From Acidimicrobiaceae bacterium (lineage in GTDB: Bacteria; Actinomycetota; Acidimicrobiia; Acidimicrobiales; RAAP-2), in contig PMLJ01000034.1 in assembly GCA_003158855.1 (NCBI GenBank), positions 1-64,000 of the forward strand: a DNA stretch of 64,000 nucleotides, written 5' to 3'. The translations under genes were made by a program, and so were the position numbers. Below are positions 9,239 to 18,288 of this stretch, piece after piece; the stretch's first letter is position 1, and each line of letters opens with the position of its first letter. The notes beneath the pieces are model-generated. The model saw only the letters and a list, made by a program, of their open reading frames with translations. It was not told the DNA's origin and made no database searches.

Positions 9239-9270
9239 CCAGCCCCTCGGTCTTGGAATCGAGGGGCTGG
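9239..9270 (+). terminator. Hairpin terminator after the collagen-like gene
   Basis: Eleven-base arms CCAGCCCCTCG and CGAGGGGCTGG enclose a 10-nt loop, 25 nt after the stop codon. No T-run follows, so it may be an I-shaped (U-less) terminator as is common in actinobacteria. Confidence 0.65.
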
Positions 9271-9340
9271 TGTGCGTTACGCCAGTCCGAAACTGGGCTG
9301 TCTCAGCCGAATCGAAGTCCTCACTGCATCGGTCCTCAGG

Positions 9341-10216
9341 CTATTTTCGACGAATTGCGGTCCGGATTTCATCGACGGACGGCCGATAGTCGATTCGTGA
9401 TTTCATCCGTAGTTCTCGAAGCTGCGGAAGGCTCAGCAGAAGTGAAAGGTTTGCGTCGAGTATTCGCGTCGAGCCCCACGCGTGAAGGACTTCGAGTTCC
9501 TTCAGACCGCTGATGGGCGCGAGCGACTCGATTCGCTTGCAGTCGTTCAGCCCGAGGTGTCGCAGATGTTCGAGAGCGCTCAGCGCGTCAATTCCTCCAA
9601 TTCGCGAGCAGAAGTCGAAACTGAGCTCCCCCAGGGAGGGATCGGCATCGGCGAGTTCTGAAATGTCGGAGAGCTCCCGGGCCAGATGAATGCCCAATGC
9701 CGAAATTGACTCCAAAGCGCTGATGCCTCGCAGTGTTCGCAGTCGAGGCGCGTCTCGTATGGTCAATCTCTTGAGTTTCGGGTGATTGCCCAGCGGGCGG
9801 AAATCGGCTTCGTCAAAATTCCAGGTCGAGAGGGCTTCTAGCGACCCGACCTGAACCCGTGGTGAACGAAGGAGCTGCCATTCGCATGAGATGTTGCGAA
9901 GTCGAGGGAATCCCGCGAAGTCGAGGCGGGCTTCGGACGCGGCGCGCACCGAAAGCTCCTCGAGCGATCGAGAGAATCTACCGATGGGCGTCAGGTCAAC
10001 CAGCAGCGGGTCGTGTATCCGCAAGCGACGCAAGGGCCATTCTTGGAAGAACGTCAGGTCGTTTTCGCTGAAGCCCTTCTCATAACTGAGGGTTAGCCCG
10101 TCAACCTCACCGCTGCTCAGAAGGCGAGCGGCTTCCTCGGTCCACGGACCGGTGACGACCAAAGTGCGTCCGTGGGGACCGTCTTCAAGGATGAAGGGTT
10201 TTCTTGGCCTAACCAT
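9341..10216 (-). CDS. Leucine-rich-repeat-like protein
   Basis: The 291-residue soluble product has a short N-terminal segment and then irregular ~22-residue repeats. These show the LxxLxLxxC/N spacing of leucine-rich repeats, clearest in the second half (HLRHLGLNDC, LKELEVLH, LPQLRELRM). No signal peptide or membrane span is seen, so it is probably cytosolic and acts by protein binding. The ATG at 10216 is chosen because upstream residues are not LRR-like. A TAGATT hexamer lies 5 nt before it and no Shine-Dalgarno sequence is visible. It is flanked by the collagen-like and third GGDEF-EAL genes. No partner is known. Confidence 0.6.
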   Translation of the reverse strand: MVRPRKPFILEDGPHGRTLVVTGPWTEEAARLLSSGEVDGLTLSYEKGFSENDLTFFQEWPLRRLRIHDPLLVDLTPIGRFSRSLEELSVRAASEARLDFAGFPRLRNISCEWQLLRSPRVQVGSLEALSTWNFDEADFRPLGNHPKLKRLTIRDAPRLRTLRGISALESISALGIHLARELSDISELADADPSLGELSFDFCSRIGGIDALSALEHLRHLGLNDCKRIESLAPISGLKELEVLHAWGSTRILDANLSLLLSLPQLRELRMKSRIDYRPSVDEIRTAIRRK

Positions 10217-10538
10217 GGCTGAATCTAACTCGGTCGATGTTTCGTGCAAGTTAATACTCAATGAATTCGACGACGAGACGAGCGGCCCGTTGGGATTCGA
10301 AGTGCGACCTAGCAGACACCTCCGTTCTGAACGAGGCTGGTGGCTGAACGAAACTGCCATCACTGCGCGCCGTCATGTCGGACTGACTTCACACCAGGTG
10401 AGCCACATTCACCAGTTCCGGGAGTTCGCAACGCACAATGGGCGTGGTCGTGTCGAATCTGCCGGGCTGTCGGCGTTGGAAAGGCGCCCGCATGACTTCG
10501 CCGCCTCAACGACAAATGCCGAGGCCAGCCAATTCCCG
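10217..10538. other. Intergenic stretch without a supported gene
   Basis: Lies between the LRR-like gene start and the end of the third GGDEF-EAL gene. Open frames here are antisense extensions of their neighbours. No hairpin or RNA is evident. Confidence 0.4.
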
Positions 10539-13500
10539 TCAGGCGTCAAAGACCCTTCGGACCATGGTCGTGGCGATGTCGGCCGGTACCGCGGGCGAGA
10601 AGAGGTAACCCTGGCCAAGGTGGCAGTTGAGAAGACGGAGTTGTTCCAGTTGTCCAGGGGTCTCGATGCCTTCAGCGAGCAAGGTCATGTTGAGTTTGGT
10701 TCCGAGCGTGATGATTGTCTCGAGGAGCGTGTCGTTTTCGGGGCTGTCGTGGGTGGGGCTGACGAAGGACTTGTCGATCTTGATGATGCGAGGGTGCAGC
10801 CGCGTGAGATAGGAGAGAGAGGAGAATCCTGTGCCGAAATCGTCGAGCGCGATTCCAATCCCCAGGCGATCGAGATGCTCAATCACGGTCAGCGTCTGGG
10901 CGACGTTGAGCAGAGCCACACCTTCGGTAATCTCGAGAATCAGGCGCTCAGGCGCGAGACCGCTTTCCAGCAACGCTCGTTCGATCATCGGTACCAGGTC
11001 GGGGTTGTGGAATTGGAACGCCGAGATATTCACGGTCACGTAGGGCAGCTTGACGGAGGGGTTCACCTGCGCCCAGGACACCGCAGCCTTCACGGCTTCA
11101 CGCAGCACGAAGTGGCCAAGCTCCAGAATGAAATCGCTCTGCTCGGCCAGCGGAATGAACACGGCGGGAGACACCCATCCGCGCTCCGGGTGCTGCCAGC
11201 GCATCAGCGCTTCGAATCCGACAACTTCGGTGGTCACCAGGTTGACAATGGGCTGGTAGTGCATCGAGATCTCACCGGACTGGAGGGCCAGGCGAAGCTC
11301 CTGGGCGAGGACGAAGCTACTGACCACTTGCTGGTGCATATCGCGAGTGAAGATGGCAAAGCGGCCCCGGTGCTCGCGCTTGGCCTCGTAGAGAGCCACG
11401 TCGGCGTTCTGAACGAACTCCGTGGAGTCCTTGCTCGTCGAATCCCAGATCACCACTCCAATGCTTGCTCGCTGTTCGAGGTCGAGTCCCCCGAAGACGA
11501 AGGGCTCCGAGAGCACGTCGAGAAGACGGTTCGCCACGTCTTCGGCTTCCGCCGCGGATGAGAGGCCTTCGGCCAGATAGAGGAACTCGTCGCCGCCAAA
11601 CCGACAGAGCGCGTCCGAGGAGCGGGTTACAAGTTCCAGGCGTCGTGCGATTCCCACCAGCAATTGGTCGCCAATGAGGTGACCATGCGTGTCGTTGACT
11701 CCCTTGAAGTCGTCAAGATCCATCAGGAGCACTGCGCCCATACTGCCTTGGCGAGCGATCCTCGAGTGAGCTTGGGCAAGTCGATCATCGAAGAGTGCTC
11801 GGTTGGCGAGCCCCGTAAGCGGGTCATGGAGTGCGAGGTGCGAGAGTTGGTCAGTGAGAGTCTGCTCCTCGGTTATGTCGCGCTCCGAAGCAATGAAGTA
11901 GAGGGTCTTGCCGGAGGCATCATGCGCCGCGGATCTCGAGACCTCCGAGAAGACGACACGGCCGTCCTTTCGCAGGTACCGCTTGGTGTAGCGCACCTGG
12001 TCGACATCGTCGGAGACCAGGCGAAGGTGGGTCCCCTCAGTGATGCCCACATCCTCGGGATGCGTGAATTGAATCGAATCGTGCCCCAGCAGTTCTTCCC
12101 GGGTGAATCCGACCATTCGGCAGAAAGCGTCATTGACGGCGATGGCCTTGTCCTCGAGATCACTGAAGATCATGGGCGCCATGTTGCTCTCAAATGCGAG
12201 TCGAAATCGCTGTTCGGATTCGATGAGGGCGAGTTCAGTTTCCCTCAGGCTCTCGTTGGCTGCGACTGTATCTTCCAACGCGGCCGAAGTCTCTTGAGTC
12301 GCGCGAATGTGGGTGATCGCGAGTTCGGCCTCTCGAACAATGTCCTCGAGCCCACTCACCGTTATCTCATCGAATGAGAAGGCGTCGCGATGGTAGACGA
12401 CGAGTGCCGCCCGGCGCTCGCCTAGTCGGTCCGGAATCGCAACCATTGATCCGAATCCGAACTGGGTTGCTCGCTCGCCCCAAGGGCCGGACACGCAGTG
12501 ATGAGCAAGATCGTTCACAACTTGGCTCTCACCAGTCCGCAGCGCCATCCACGTCGGCCCCGATCTCACCTCACGGGACCCCCACCAAGAATCCATCTCC
12601 TCGTGCAGGTAGTCGCTGGCTCCGGCGGCGCACATGATCTCGACGCCTCCGGCATCGTCGTTTGACGAGATGCCAATCCACGCGAGGACGCATCCACCCT
12701 TGTCGACCAGGACGTTGCAGAGTTCCTGGCGAAACTCATCCTCGTCGACGGCGTGAACCGCAAGTTTGTTCACTGCGGCAAGCAGGCCCAGGAGGCGATC
12801 CCTTTGTCTCCGCTCGGTGATATCGCGCTCGGAGATGACGTAGTAGAGAGTGTTCCCGGCGGCGTCGCTAGCGCGGGCTCGTGAGACCTCGACGATGACC
12901 ACCCGACCGTCCTTGCGCAAGTAGCGCTTTATGTAGCGAGACTGATCGGTGCCAACCTGCACCATGCGCTGGTGGGACTCCTCGGTGATGCCAACATCCT
13001 CGGGGTAGGTAAATGGCCTGGAGTCACTGCCAAGGACTTCGTCCCGGGTGAATCCGAGCATCTCGCAAAAAGCGTCATTGACGGCGATGGCCTTGTCCTC
13101 GAGATCGGTGAAGACCATCGGGGCCATGTTGTCTTCGAACGCCAGACGAAAGCGCAGTTCATCTTGCGCGCGTATCATCTCGGCAGCCCGACGGACGCTG
13201 TCGTCACGGATCAAGGCCGCAACCCACAGTTTGCCTTCAAAGAGGAGAGGTGCCAGGGAGACGTCGATTGCGAGTTCGCTGCCGTCCTTACGCAGGAGTT
13301 TCAAGTCCATGTCGGTGCCCATCTCGCGTGAACTCGGATTGCGTATGAATCCATTGCGACCGAACACGTGCGATCTACGCTGTCGTTGCGGAATCAGGAA
13401 CTCCACCTTCTGACCGACGACTTCATCGATTGAGTAACCGGTAATCACCGCGAGTCGATCGTTGGCGTGACGAATGACACCGTGCTCGTCGACGAATGCG

Positions 13501-13673
13501 ACGCCGTCGGGTAGCACCTCAAGCAGCTGCTGCCACGAAAGATCCTGTTGTGTTAGTACGAGCGAGATATCAGATTCGTGACGTCGCGTAACCGCGCTCT
13601 TGCTTCTAATAATCTCACGAGTCCATTCATCACAATTGTCGGAGAAGACTCCGACAATGCAAGTTTCCCTCAC
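10539..13673 (-). CDS. PAS-PAS-GAF-PAS-GGDEF-EAL cyclic-di-GMP turnover protein (paralog 3)
   Basis: This is the largest of the three paralogs at 1044 residues. It has PAS (~45-160), PAS/PAC (~172-285), GAF (~295-455), a third PAS/PAC (~485-610), GGDEF and EAL domains. GGDEF is intact with I-site RSSD five residues before it. EAL, DDFGTGFSS, IKID and AEGIET are also intact. Compared with paralogs 1 and 2, a GAF-PAS pair is inserted between the second PAS and the GGDEF. The GAF domain could bind a cyclic nucleotide, haem or another small ligand. No membrane segments. The start is uncertain: GTG 13673 is the only usual start codon before the first PAS domain. The region upstream is AT-richer than the gene. 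Confidence 0.92.
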   Translation of the reverse strand: MRETCIVGVFSDNCDEWTREIIRSKSAVTRRHESDISLVLTQQDLSWQQLLEVLPDGVAFVDEHGVIRHANDRLAVITGYSIDEVVGQKVEFLIPQRQRRSHVFGRNGFIRNPSSREMGTDMDLKLLRKDGSELAIDVSLAPLLFEGKLWVAALIRDDSVRRAAEMIRAQDELRFRLAFEDNMAPMVFTDLEDKAIAVNDAFCEMLGFTRDEVLGSDSRPFTYPEDVGITEESHQRMVQVGTDQSRYIKRYLRKDGRVVIVEVSRARASDAAGNTLYYVISERDITERRQRDRLLGLLAAVNKLAVHAVDEDEFRQELCNVLVDKGGCVLAWIGISSNDDAGGVEIMCAAGASDYLHEEMDSWWGSREVRSGPTWMALRTGESQVVNDLAHHCVSGPWGERATQFGFGSMVAIPDRLGERRAALVVYHRDAFSFDEITVSGLEDIVREAELAITHIRATQETSAALEDTVAANESLRETELALIESEQRFRLAFESNMAPMIFSDLEDKAIAVNDAFCRMVGFTREELLGHDSIQFTHPEDVGITEGTHLRLVSDDVDQVRYTKRYLRKDGRVVFSEVSRSAAHDASGKTLYFIASERDITEEQTLTDQLSHLALHDPLTGLANRALFDDRLAQAHSRIARQGSMGAVLLMDLDDFKGVNDTHGHLIGDQLLVGIARRLELVTRSSDALCRFGGDEFLYLAEGLSSAAEAEDVANRLLDVLSEPFVFGGLDLEQRASIGVVIWDSTSKDSTEFVQNADVALYEAKREHRGRFAIFTRDMHQQVVSSFVLAQELRLALQSGEISMHYQPIVNLVTTEVVGFEALMRWQHPERGWVSPAVFIPLAEQSDFILELGHFVLREAVKAAVSWAQVNPSVKLPYVTVNISAFQFHNPDLVPMIERALLESGLAPERLILEITEGVALLNVAQTLTVIEHLDRLGIGIALDDFGTGFSSLSYLTRLHPRIIKIDKSFVSPTHDSPENDTLLETIITLGTKLNMTLLAEGIETPGQLEQLRLLNCHLGQGYLFSPAVPADIATTMVRRVFDA

Positions 13674-14530
13674 GAACTTGTGGATTCCCTGTCAATTGTC
13701 TTTTATTTCGCACTTCTAATTGCCATAATTCGAGCAACGCTAGGGTTCTCAACTATTTGTCGAAGTTCCACGAGAAGTTCCGTCTCCTCGGTTCTAGCTT
13801 TCCTGTCTAGAAAGCCTTACGTCGGCAGATCTCGTTCATCGCGTGATCCCTCGTGAGCGTCCTCGTTGCGCCAGCGGTAACAGCTGATCCGCGGGGTCGA
13901 GCCCCATACCGTCGCGGAGCACCGTCCTCCGATCATCTCTTGTAGCGACCGGCACACCCGTTCAGAACCTCGTCGCGGCTCATGCTCTGTCGGGGAGCAC
14001 GGGGGAGGGGGAGTTTGATGTGCGTTGAACTGATACTCGGGGGCAGCCGCGAATTCGCAGTTGCTACCGCGCCTGAATCCGTGCGACGAGGAGACGCTGT
14101 CTGCGCGTCCGCGACAGTGCTAGCAAGACTGACCGCTCCTGGAGCGGCTTTCTCAAAGAACAGCACCCGTGGCGCCAGCACGGATGCTCGAGTCATCCAC
14201 TTTGGCTTTGAGCGTGAGCAGGGAAGCCTCATTGGCGGTCACTGGCTGCGCGAAGGGCAACGCCAAGGCGGCCGAGAGTCGGGCCGTGGCAGTAGTTGGC
14301 TAGTGGATGGACTGAGTTGTCGTCATCTCAACTGTGACAACGGTGACCAACTCCTCTGTGAACGAGGTCAAGGTGATTTCCTCGAGTCCCGTTAACTCTG
14401 AGGGCTTCGTGGTCCCGGTGATCACGTATCGAGTCCCTCTGGCATCAACGTCGCGTGAAGGTTCAGCCTGGGCGCGAGGGGAACCTTCTCGTGTGCCAGT
14501 ATGCGCAGTTGAACTACTAAAGGAGCAGAT
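13674..14530. other. 857-nt region without a supported gene
   Basis: The first ~150 nt are AT-rich and include a TTGACA-like hexamer on the minus strand, so a promoter for the third GGDEF-EAL gene is possible. No convincing -10 is correctly spaced. Open frames at 13933-14395 on both strands have no family resemblance and poor start signals. Confidence 0.4.
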
Positions 14531-15847
14531 GTGCCGTACTGCACCAACTGTGGAACCCAGGAGCGGGACAATCAACGGTTCTGCGCGGTGTGTGGGGCGC
14601 CAAAGCCAGGCTCTTTGATCGGATCGCCGTTGCCGCCAATCCCACCCGGCGGCAGCAACCATGAGGCTCAGGTGCTCGTCGGGATTTCAATGGATCCGCC
14701 TCGGCACTCGCGCTGGTCCGTCCTCTTCCGTCTTATCCTCGCGTTCCCGCTCCTCGTGGTCTTCCTCGGAATAGGAGTAGCCGCCACGTTCGTCGTCATC
14801 GCCGCATGGTTCTGTGCGCTGTTCACCGGGCGCGTTGCGGACAACATGCAGCGATTCCTGACCAAAGCCTTGCGCTACTACAGCAACGTCCAGGGCTACG
14901 CGTACTTGTTGACGAGCCGCTGGCCGGGGTTCGTGTTCGATGCGAAACCAGACGATCAGGTGACCATCGGAGTCGATCACGTGAACTTGCGGCGTTGGTC
15001 GGTCTTCTTTCGATTCATCCTCGCGTACCCGGCGATGCTCGTCGGCACGCTGCTCGGCAGCGGGTCGTATCCGCTGCTGGTGGTCATGTGGCTTTGGGGA
15101 GTGGTTTCGGGCCGGGAACCTCGAGCGCTCCACCAGGCGGCGGCTCTCGTGCTTCGTTACCAACTACGGCTCTTCGCCTACGCGTGCCTGCTCACGCCCA
15201 CCCAGCCGTTTCGTGGATTCCTTGGTGACGACGAGGAGCAGAAGACGCCCGTCGCGGAAGCTTCGCCCGCCTCCTCCCCGCTGACCTCTCTCGATGGAGG
15301 GGCCGTCGGTGCGCCAAGCTCGTCAGCGACGCCGCTCACCCAGGCACCGCTGGCGACGCGATGGCTGGTGACCAAGGCCGCCAAGGTCGTCATGGTGCTG
15401 GTCCTCGTGATCGGCCTTCCCACCTACTTCTTGACGTCGTTCGTTGACAACCCCGTACTCTCGCGGCTCAAAGTGACGATCTCGCGCACGCTGATCACGA
15501 CTTCGCACGACGTCACCCTTGCGACGATGAGCCAATTCGAAGTGTCGGTGAAGGCCTGCGTGGCGAACAACTCGCAGCGCTGCATCTCGAATGCGGCATC
15601 CCGGGCCAACTCACTGTTGAACGCTCAATCTTCGCTGCTCTCCGGCAATACCTTCGTCCCGCGGCCAGCGCTCAACCAGGCGGTTCGTTACGAGTTGGCT
15701 CTCGACAACCTTGAGAGTGAACTGCTCGTCGTGCAAACCTCGCAGTCACTTCAAGCCCAGACGTACGTGATCAATAACGAAATCCCGAAGGCGTTGTCTC
15801 GTTGCAACGGCGACTACCGGGCTCTGAAGGCGAGGCTCGCCAACTGA
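14531..15847 (+). CDS. Zinc-ribbon / DUF4389 membrane protein
   Basis: The 438-residue protein starts with a zinc ribbon (CTNCG near residue 4, CAVCG near residue 18) and a Pro/Gly linker. Two DUF4389 units follow, each with a pair of membrane spans and a W-x-x-LFR / FRFILAYP motif. A Ser/Thr/Pro-rich linker, a further membrane span near residue 285 and an extracytoplasmic-looking tail of about 150 residues complete it. GTG at 14531 follows AAAGGAG by six nucleotides. The family's role is unknown; it is common in actinobacteria and possibly envelope-related. No operon partner is apparent, as the next gene is 380 nt away. Confidence 0.8.
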   Translation: MPYCTNCGTQERDNQRFCAVCGAPKPGSLIGSPLPPIPPGGSNHEAQVLVGISMDPPRHSRWSVLFRLILAFPLLVVFLGIGVAATFVVIAAWFCALFTGRVADNMQRFLTKALRYYSNVQGYAYLLTSRWPGFVFDAKPDDQVTIGVDHVNLRRWSVFFRFILAYPAMLVGTLLGSGSYPLLVVMWLWGVVSGREPRALHQAAALVLRYQLRLFAYACLLTPTQPFRGFLGDDEEQKTPVAEASPASSPLTSLDGGAVGAPSSSATPLTQAPLATRWLVTKAAKVVMVLVLVIGLPTYFLTSFVDNPVLSRLKVTISRTLITTSHDVTLATMSQFEVSVKACVANNSQRCISNAASRANSLLNAQSSLLSGNTFVPRPALNQAVRYELALDNLESELLVVQTSQSLQAQTYVINNEIPKALSRCNGDYRALKARLAN

Positions 15848-16229
15848 CTCTCGACCGGCGAATGACGCACGATCCTGCCTCGCCAAGGTTGCTGAAGCCG
15901 CCTGGTGGCGAAGTGACCGCCCTACGCCAGGGGCGCAGTTGGACCGAGGTGCGGCCTCCAATCATCGGCGGGCGGAGCCCGTGTTCGTGAATGACCTGGA
16001 GCGACTGCGCGTTGAGCGAGGTGCTCCTCTTCGACCAGGTCCTGGGGGCGAGCCGCTTCGAGCCATGATCAGTTACTCGAGCACCGAGAGCCCCGTCGGG
16101 CCGGTGGTTCGTCAGGTGGTCTTCCCGGTTTCAGAGAGCGCGGGTTGGGACGTCTTGGAGCCGGGAGAGGCCCTCGTCGTCGCCGTCTCGTAGAAGAAAA
16201 GGCCGCACGTCTCACTAGGATTCGTGCCT
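15848..16229. other. 382-nt region without a supported gene
   Basis: A short plus-strand frame near 15939-16193 ends in TAG just before the next gene. It has no recognised motif or ribosome-binding site, so I leave it unannotated. Confidence 0.4.
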
Positions 16230-16595
16230 ATGCGAAAGACGAGCGCCTTCATCGACTCCGTCACGGTCCTGATCTTCGTGGCCATCGGCCGCTCGGTGCA
16301 CGATCACGGCGTCAAGCTGGCTGGCATGGCCTCGACAACGTGGCCGTTCGGCGTGGGACTGGTCGCTGGATGGCTGATACTGGTGGCGAGGAGGCGGACA
16401 GGCGCTTCTCTACTCGACGGCCTGACGGTCTGTTGCGCCACGGTATCCCTGGGGATGGTTCTGCGCGTGGTCTCAGGTCAAGGGACGGCGGTGGCGTTCG
16501 TCTTCGTCGCGCTCGCCTTCCTGGGCGCGATGATGATCGGGTGGCGGGCGCTGCTCGCGTGGCTGCAACGCGCGCGACGTTTCAGGCACGCCTGA
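16230..16595 (+). CDS. DUF3054 family membrane protein
   Basis: The 121-residue protein has four predicted membrane segments and the family's features: a charged N-terminus with a conserved Arg after the first span, a TWPFGVGLVAGW segment and a basic C-terminus. ATG 16230 is preferred over GTG 16224 because AGGA lies about 8 nt before it. Function is unknown; the family is found mainly in actinobacteria and haloarchaea. It converges on the flavoprotein gene downstream. Confidence 0.72.
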   Translation: MRKTSAFIDSVTVLIFVAIGRSVHDHGVKLAGMASTTWPFGVGLVAGWLILVARRRTGASLLDGLTVCCATVSLGMVLRVVSGQGTAVAFVFVALAFLGAMMIGWRALLAWLQRARRFRHA

Positions 16596-16661
16596 GACGA
16601 TTGACGGGGCGCAGTCCGCTGGAGTGCGACACCGGTCGAGCTCGCGGCACGCTCCCTGCTC

Positions 16662-18221
16662 TCACACAGACATTGGAATTGACTGGGCGAAGTTGAACAG
16701 GTTGTCGGGGTCGTACTTGCGCTTCACTTTCACGAGCTTCTCCAGGTTCGAGCCGTAGTACGCGGACTGCCAGTGGTCCAACGTGGGATCAATGTAGTTC
16801 TGGTAGGCACCGGTTGCGGGATCGAAGACGTTCTCTGCGAGCCAGGTGAGCCACTGCGCGCCCGCCGTGATCTCGGAGCTCGGCGTATAGGCGGACCATG
16901 AGTACGTCACCTGGATGCACGCCAACTTGTCGCGGTGCACGAACGCCGTCGCGTCGTTCGCGATCCGGTTTATCGCCCCACCGTAGGCGTCGAAGGCGAA
17001 CCCTCCACCAATCGTGGGCGCCGAGTGTTGGAGGTTCGACACGGCCTCGGTCACGAGTGCGATCTGCGCTGACGTCATTGGCTCGTCGACGTAACTCGAC
17101 TTCGCCGAATAGGCGGATCGGCTGAGCTTGCCTTCGGGGGCCAGGCGGCACGACGCGATGGTGAGTCCCGAACAGCCCGCTTCGATCTCCATGGCCGTGA
17201 TGTAGTTGTTAGAGCCAGTGAAGCTGGCGGAAGGCTCGGTGGCAATCGCCGATTTCAGCGACGCGAGCAGCGACGCGAGCTCGGCGGTTGAACCGCAGAA
17301 CACCCCGCTGATCTGGGCGAGGTAGCCGGCTGTTCCCTCCGAGAGTAAGAGGCAGTTTGACCAGAGCTCGTCCGGGGCCTTGCTCACCCAGTGCTGCCAC
17401 GCCTCGAGCATGGCCGCGGAGGCGTCCCACGGGTACTGGAGCGTGAACAGGGTCACCTCAGGCATGGCGTGGACGGAGAACTCGAACGAGGTGACGACGC
17501 CGAAGTTTCCTCCGCCCCCGCCCCGACAAGCCCACAGCAGGTCGGAGTGAGTGGACGCGTCGGCGGTGATGAGTCTGGCGTCGGGGGTGACGATGCGCAC
17601 CCGACGGATGTTGTCCGACGTGAGACCGTACTTGCGGCCAAACACGCCGACCCCGCCGCCGAGGGCCAGCCCCGCGATTCCAACGGTCGGACACGTGCCG
17701 CCCGGCAGCAGTCGGTCGTGGCGGCCGACCGTGTTGTAGATGTCGATCAACTTCGCCCCCGCGCCGACGACTGCGGTGTTCGCCGAGGAATCGACTGAGA
17801 TCGACGACATGTTGCTCACGTCGATCACCAGCCCGGGTGCGCTCGAGTAGCCGCCATAGCTGTGACCACCCGACCTCGCGGCGAGAGCCAGCCCGTGCGA
17901 GGCGGTGAAGTCGAGGCAGCGCGCGACGTCATCGGGGGTCGAGCAGTAGGCAATCGCCAGAGGGTGCAAGTCGAACTTTGAGTTGTAGAGGAGCCGATCA
18001 AGTTGCCAGGCGGGGTTCGTCGATAGCACCAGGGTGCCGGTGAGCGACGCCGCGAGCGCCTGCCAGTCCGACGGAGCGGGTGGGCCGAGCGTGGTCGTGG
18101 TAGTTGTCGGCGCCGGGAGCCGGCCAACGCAGCCACCGAGCAGCACGGCTCCGGTCGCGGCTCCCGCCACCGCACCGAGCTGGAGGAGCCCTCGTCGATC
18201 GAACAGGCGGGCGGGTTCCAC
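16662..18221 (-). CDS. Tat-exported berberine-bridge-type FAD-linked oxidase
   Basis: The 519-residue flavoprotein oxidase has a twin-arginine signal (Arg9-Arg10) leading into LLGGC, a possible lipobox with Cys31. A Thr-rich linker, a PCMH-type FAD domain (~85-255), a substrate domain and a C-terminal BBE segment (YYGSN, YDPDNLF) follow. His120 in RSGGHSYGG and Cys177 in GGTCPTVG are at the positions used for bicovalent FAD attachment in this family. Members oxidise sugars, alcohols or alkaloid-like amines, with O2 as acceptor in many cases; the substrate here cannot be told. Export in folded form with its cofactor fits the Tat signal. The gene lies downstream of the ABC exporter on the same strand, 67 nt away. 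Confidence 0.88.
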   Translation of the reverse strand: MEPARLFDRRGLLQLGAVAGAATGAVLLGGCVGRLPAPTTTTTTLGPPAPSDWQALAASLTGTLVLSTNPAWQLDRLLYNSKFDLHPLAIAYCSTPDDVARCLDFTASHGLALAARSGGHSYGGYSSAPGLVIDVSNMSSISVDSSANTAVVGAGAKLIDIYNTVGRHDRLLPGGTCPTVGIAGLALGGGVGVFGRKYGLTSDNIRRVRIVTPDARLITADASTHSDLLWACRGGGGGNFGVVTSFEFSVHAMPEVTLFTLQYPWDASAAMLEAWQHWVSKAPDELWSNCLLLSEGTAGYLAQISGVFCGSTAELASLLASLKSAIATEPSASFTGSNNYITAMEIEAGCSGLTIASCRLAPEGKLSRSAYSAKSSYVDEPMTSAQIALVTEAVSNLQHSAPTIGGGFAFDAYGGAINRIANDATAFVHRDKLACIQVTYSWSAYTPSSEITAGAQWLTWLAENVFDPATGAYQNYIDPTLDHWQSAYYGSNLEKLVKVKRKYDPDNLFNFAQSIPMSV

Positions 18222-18288
18222 GAGAAGAGATGTTAGACACGCCGGGCTCGCCCGGCGCAGAGCTGGGCTCTGGCGAATCCGATCGGGG

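Noticed and set aside
13861-13925. tRNA-like stretch with GGGTCGAGCCCC
   Set aside because: No acceptor stem or anticodon stem can be closed around it; probably chance.
13982-14395. 137-codon plus-strand frame
   Set aside because: No homology, no start signal and no recognisable structure; overlapping frames on the other strand are equally open.
18241-18256. GCCGGGC-TC-GCCCGGC as terminator of the ABC operon
   Set aside because: The 2-nt loop and lack of a T-run make it weak; GC-rich palindromes of this size are frequent here.
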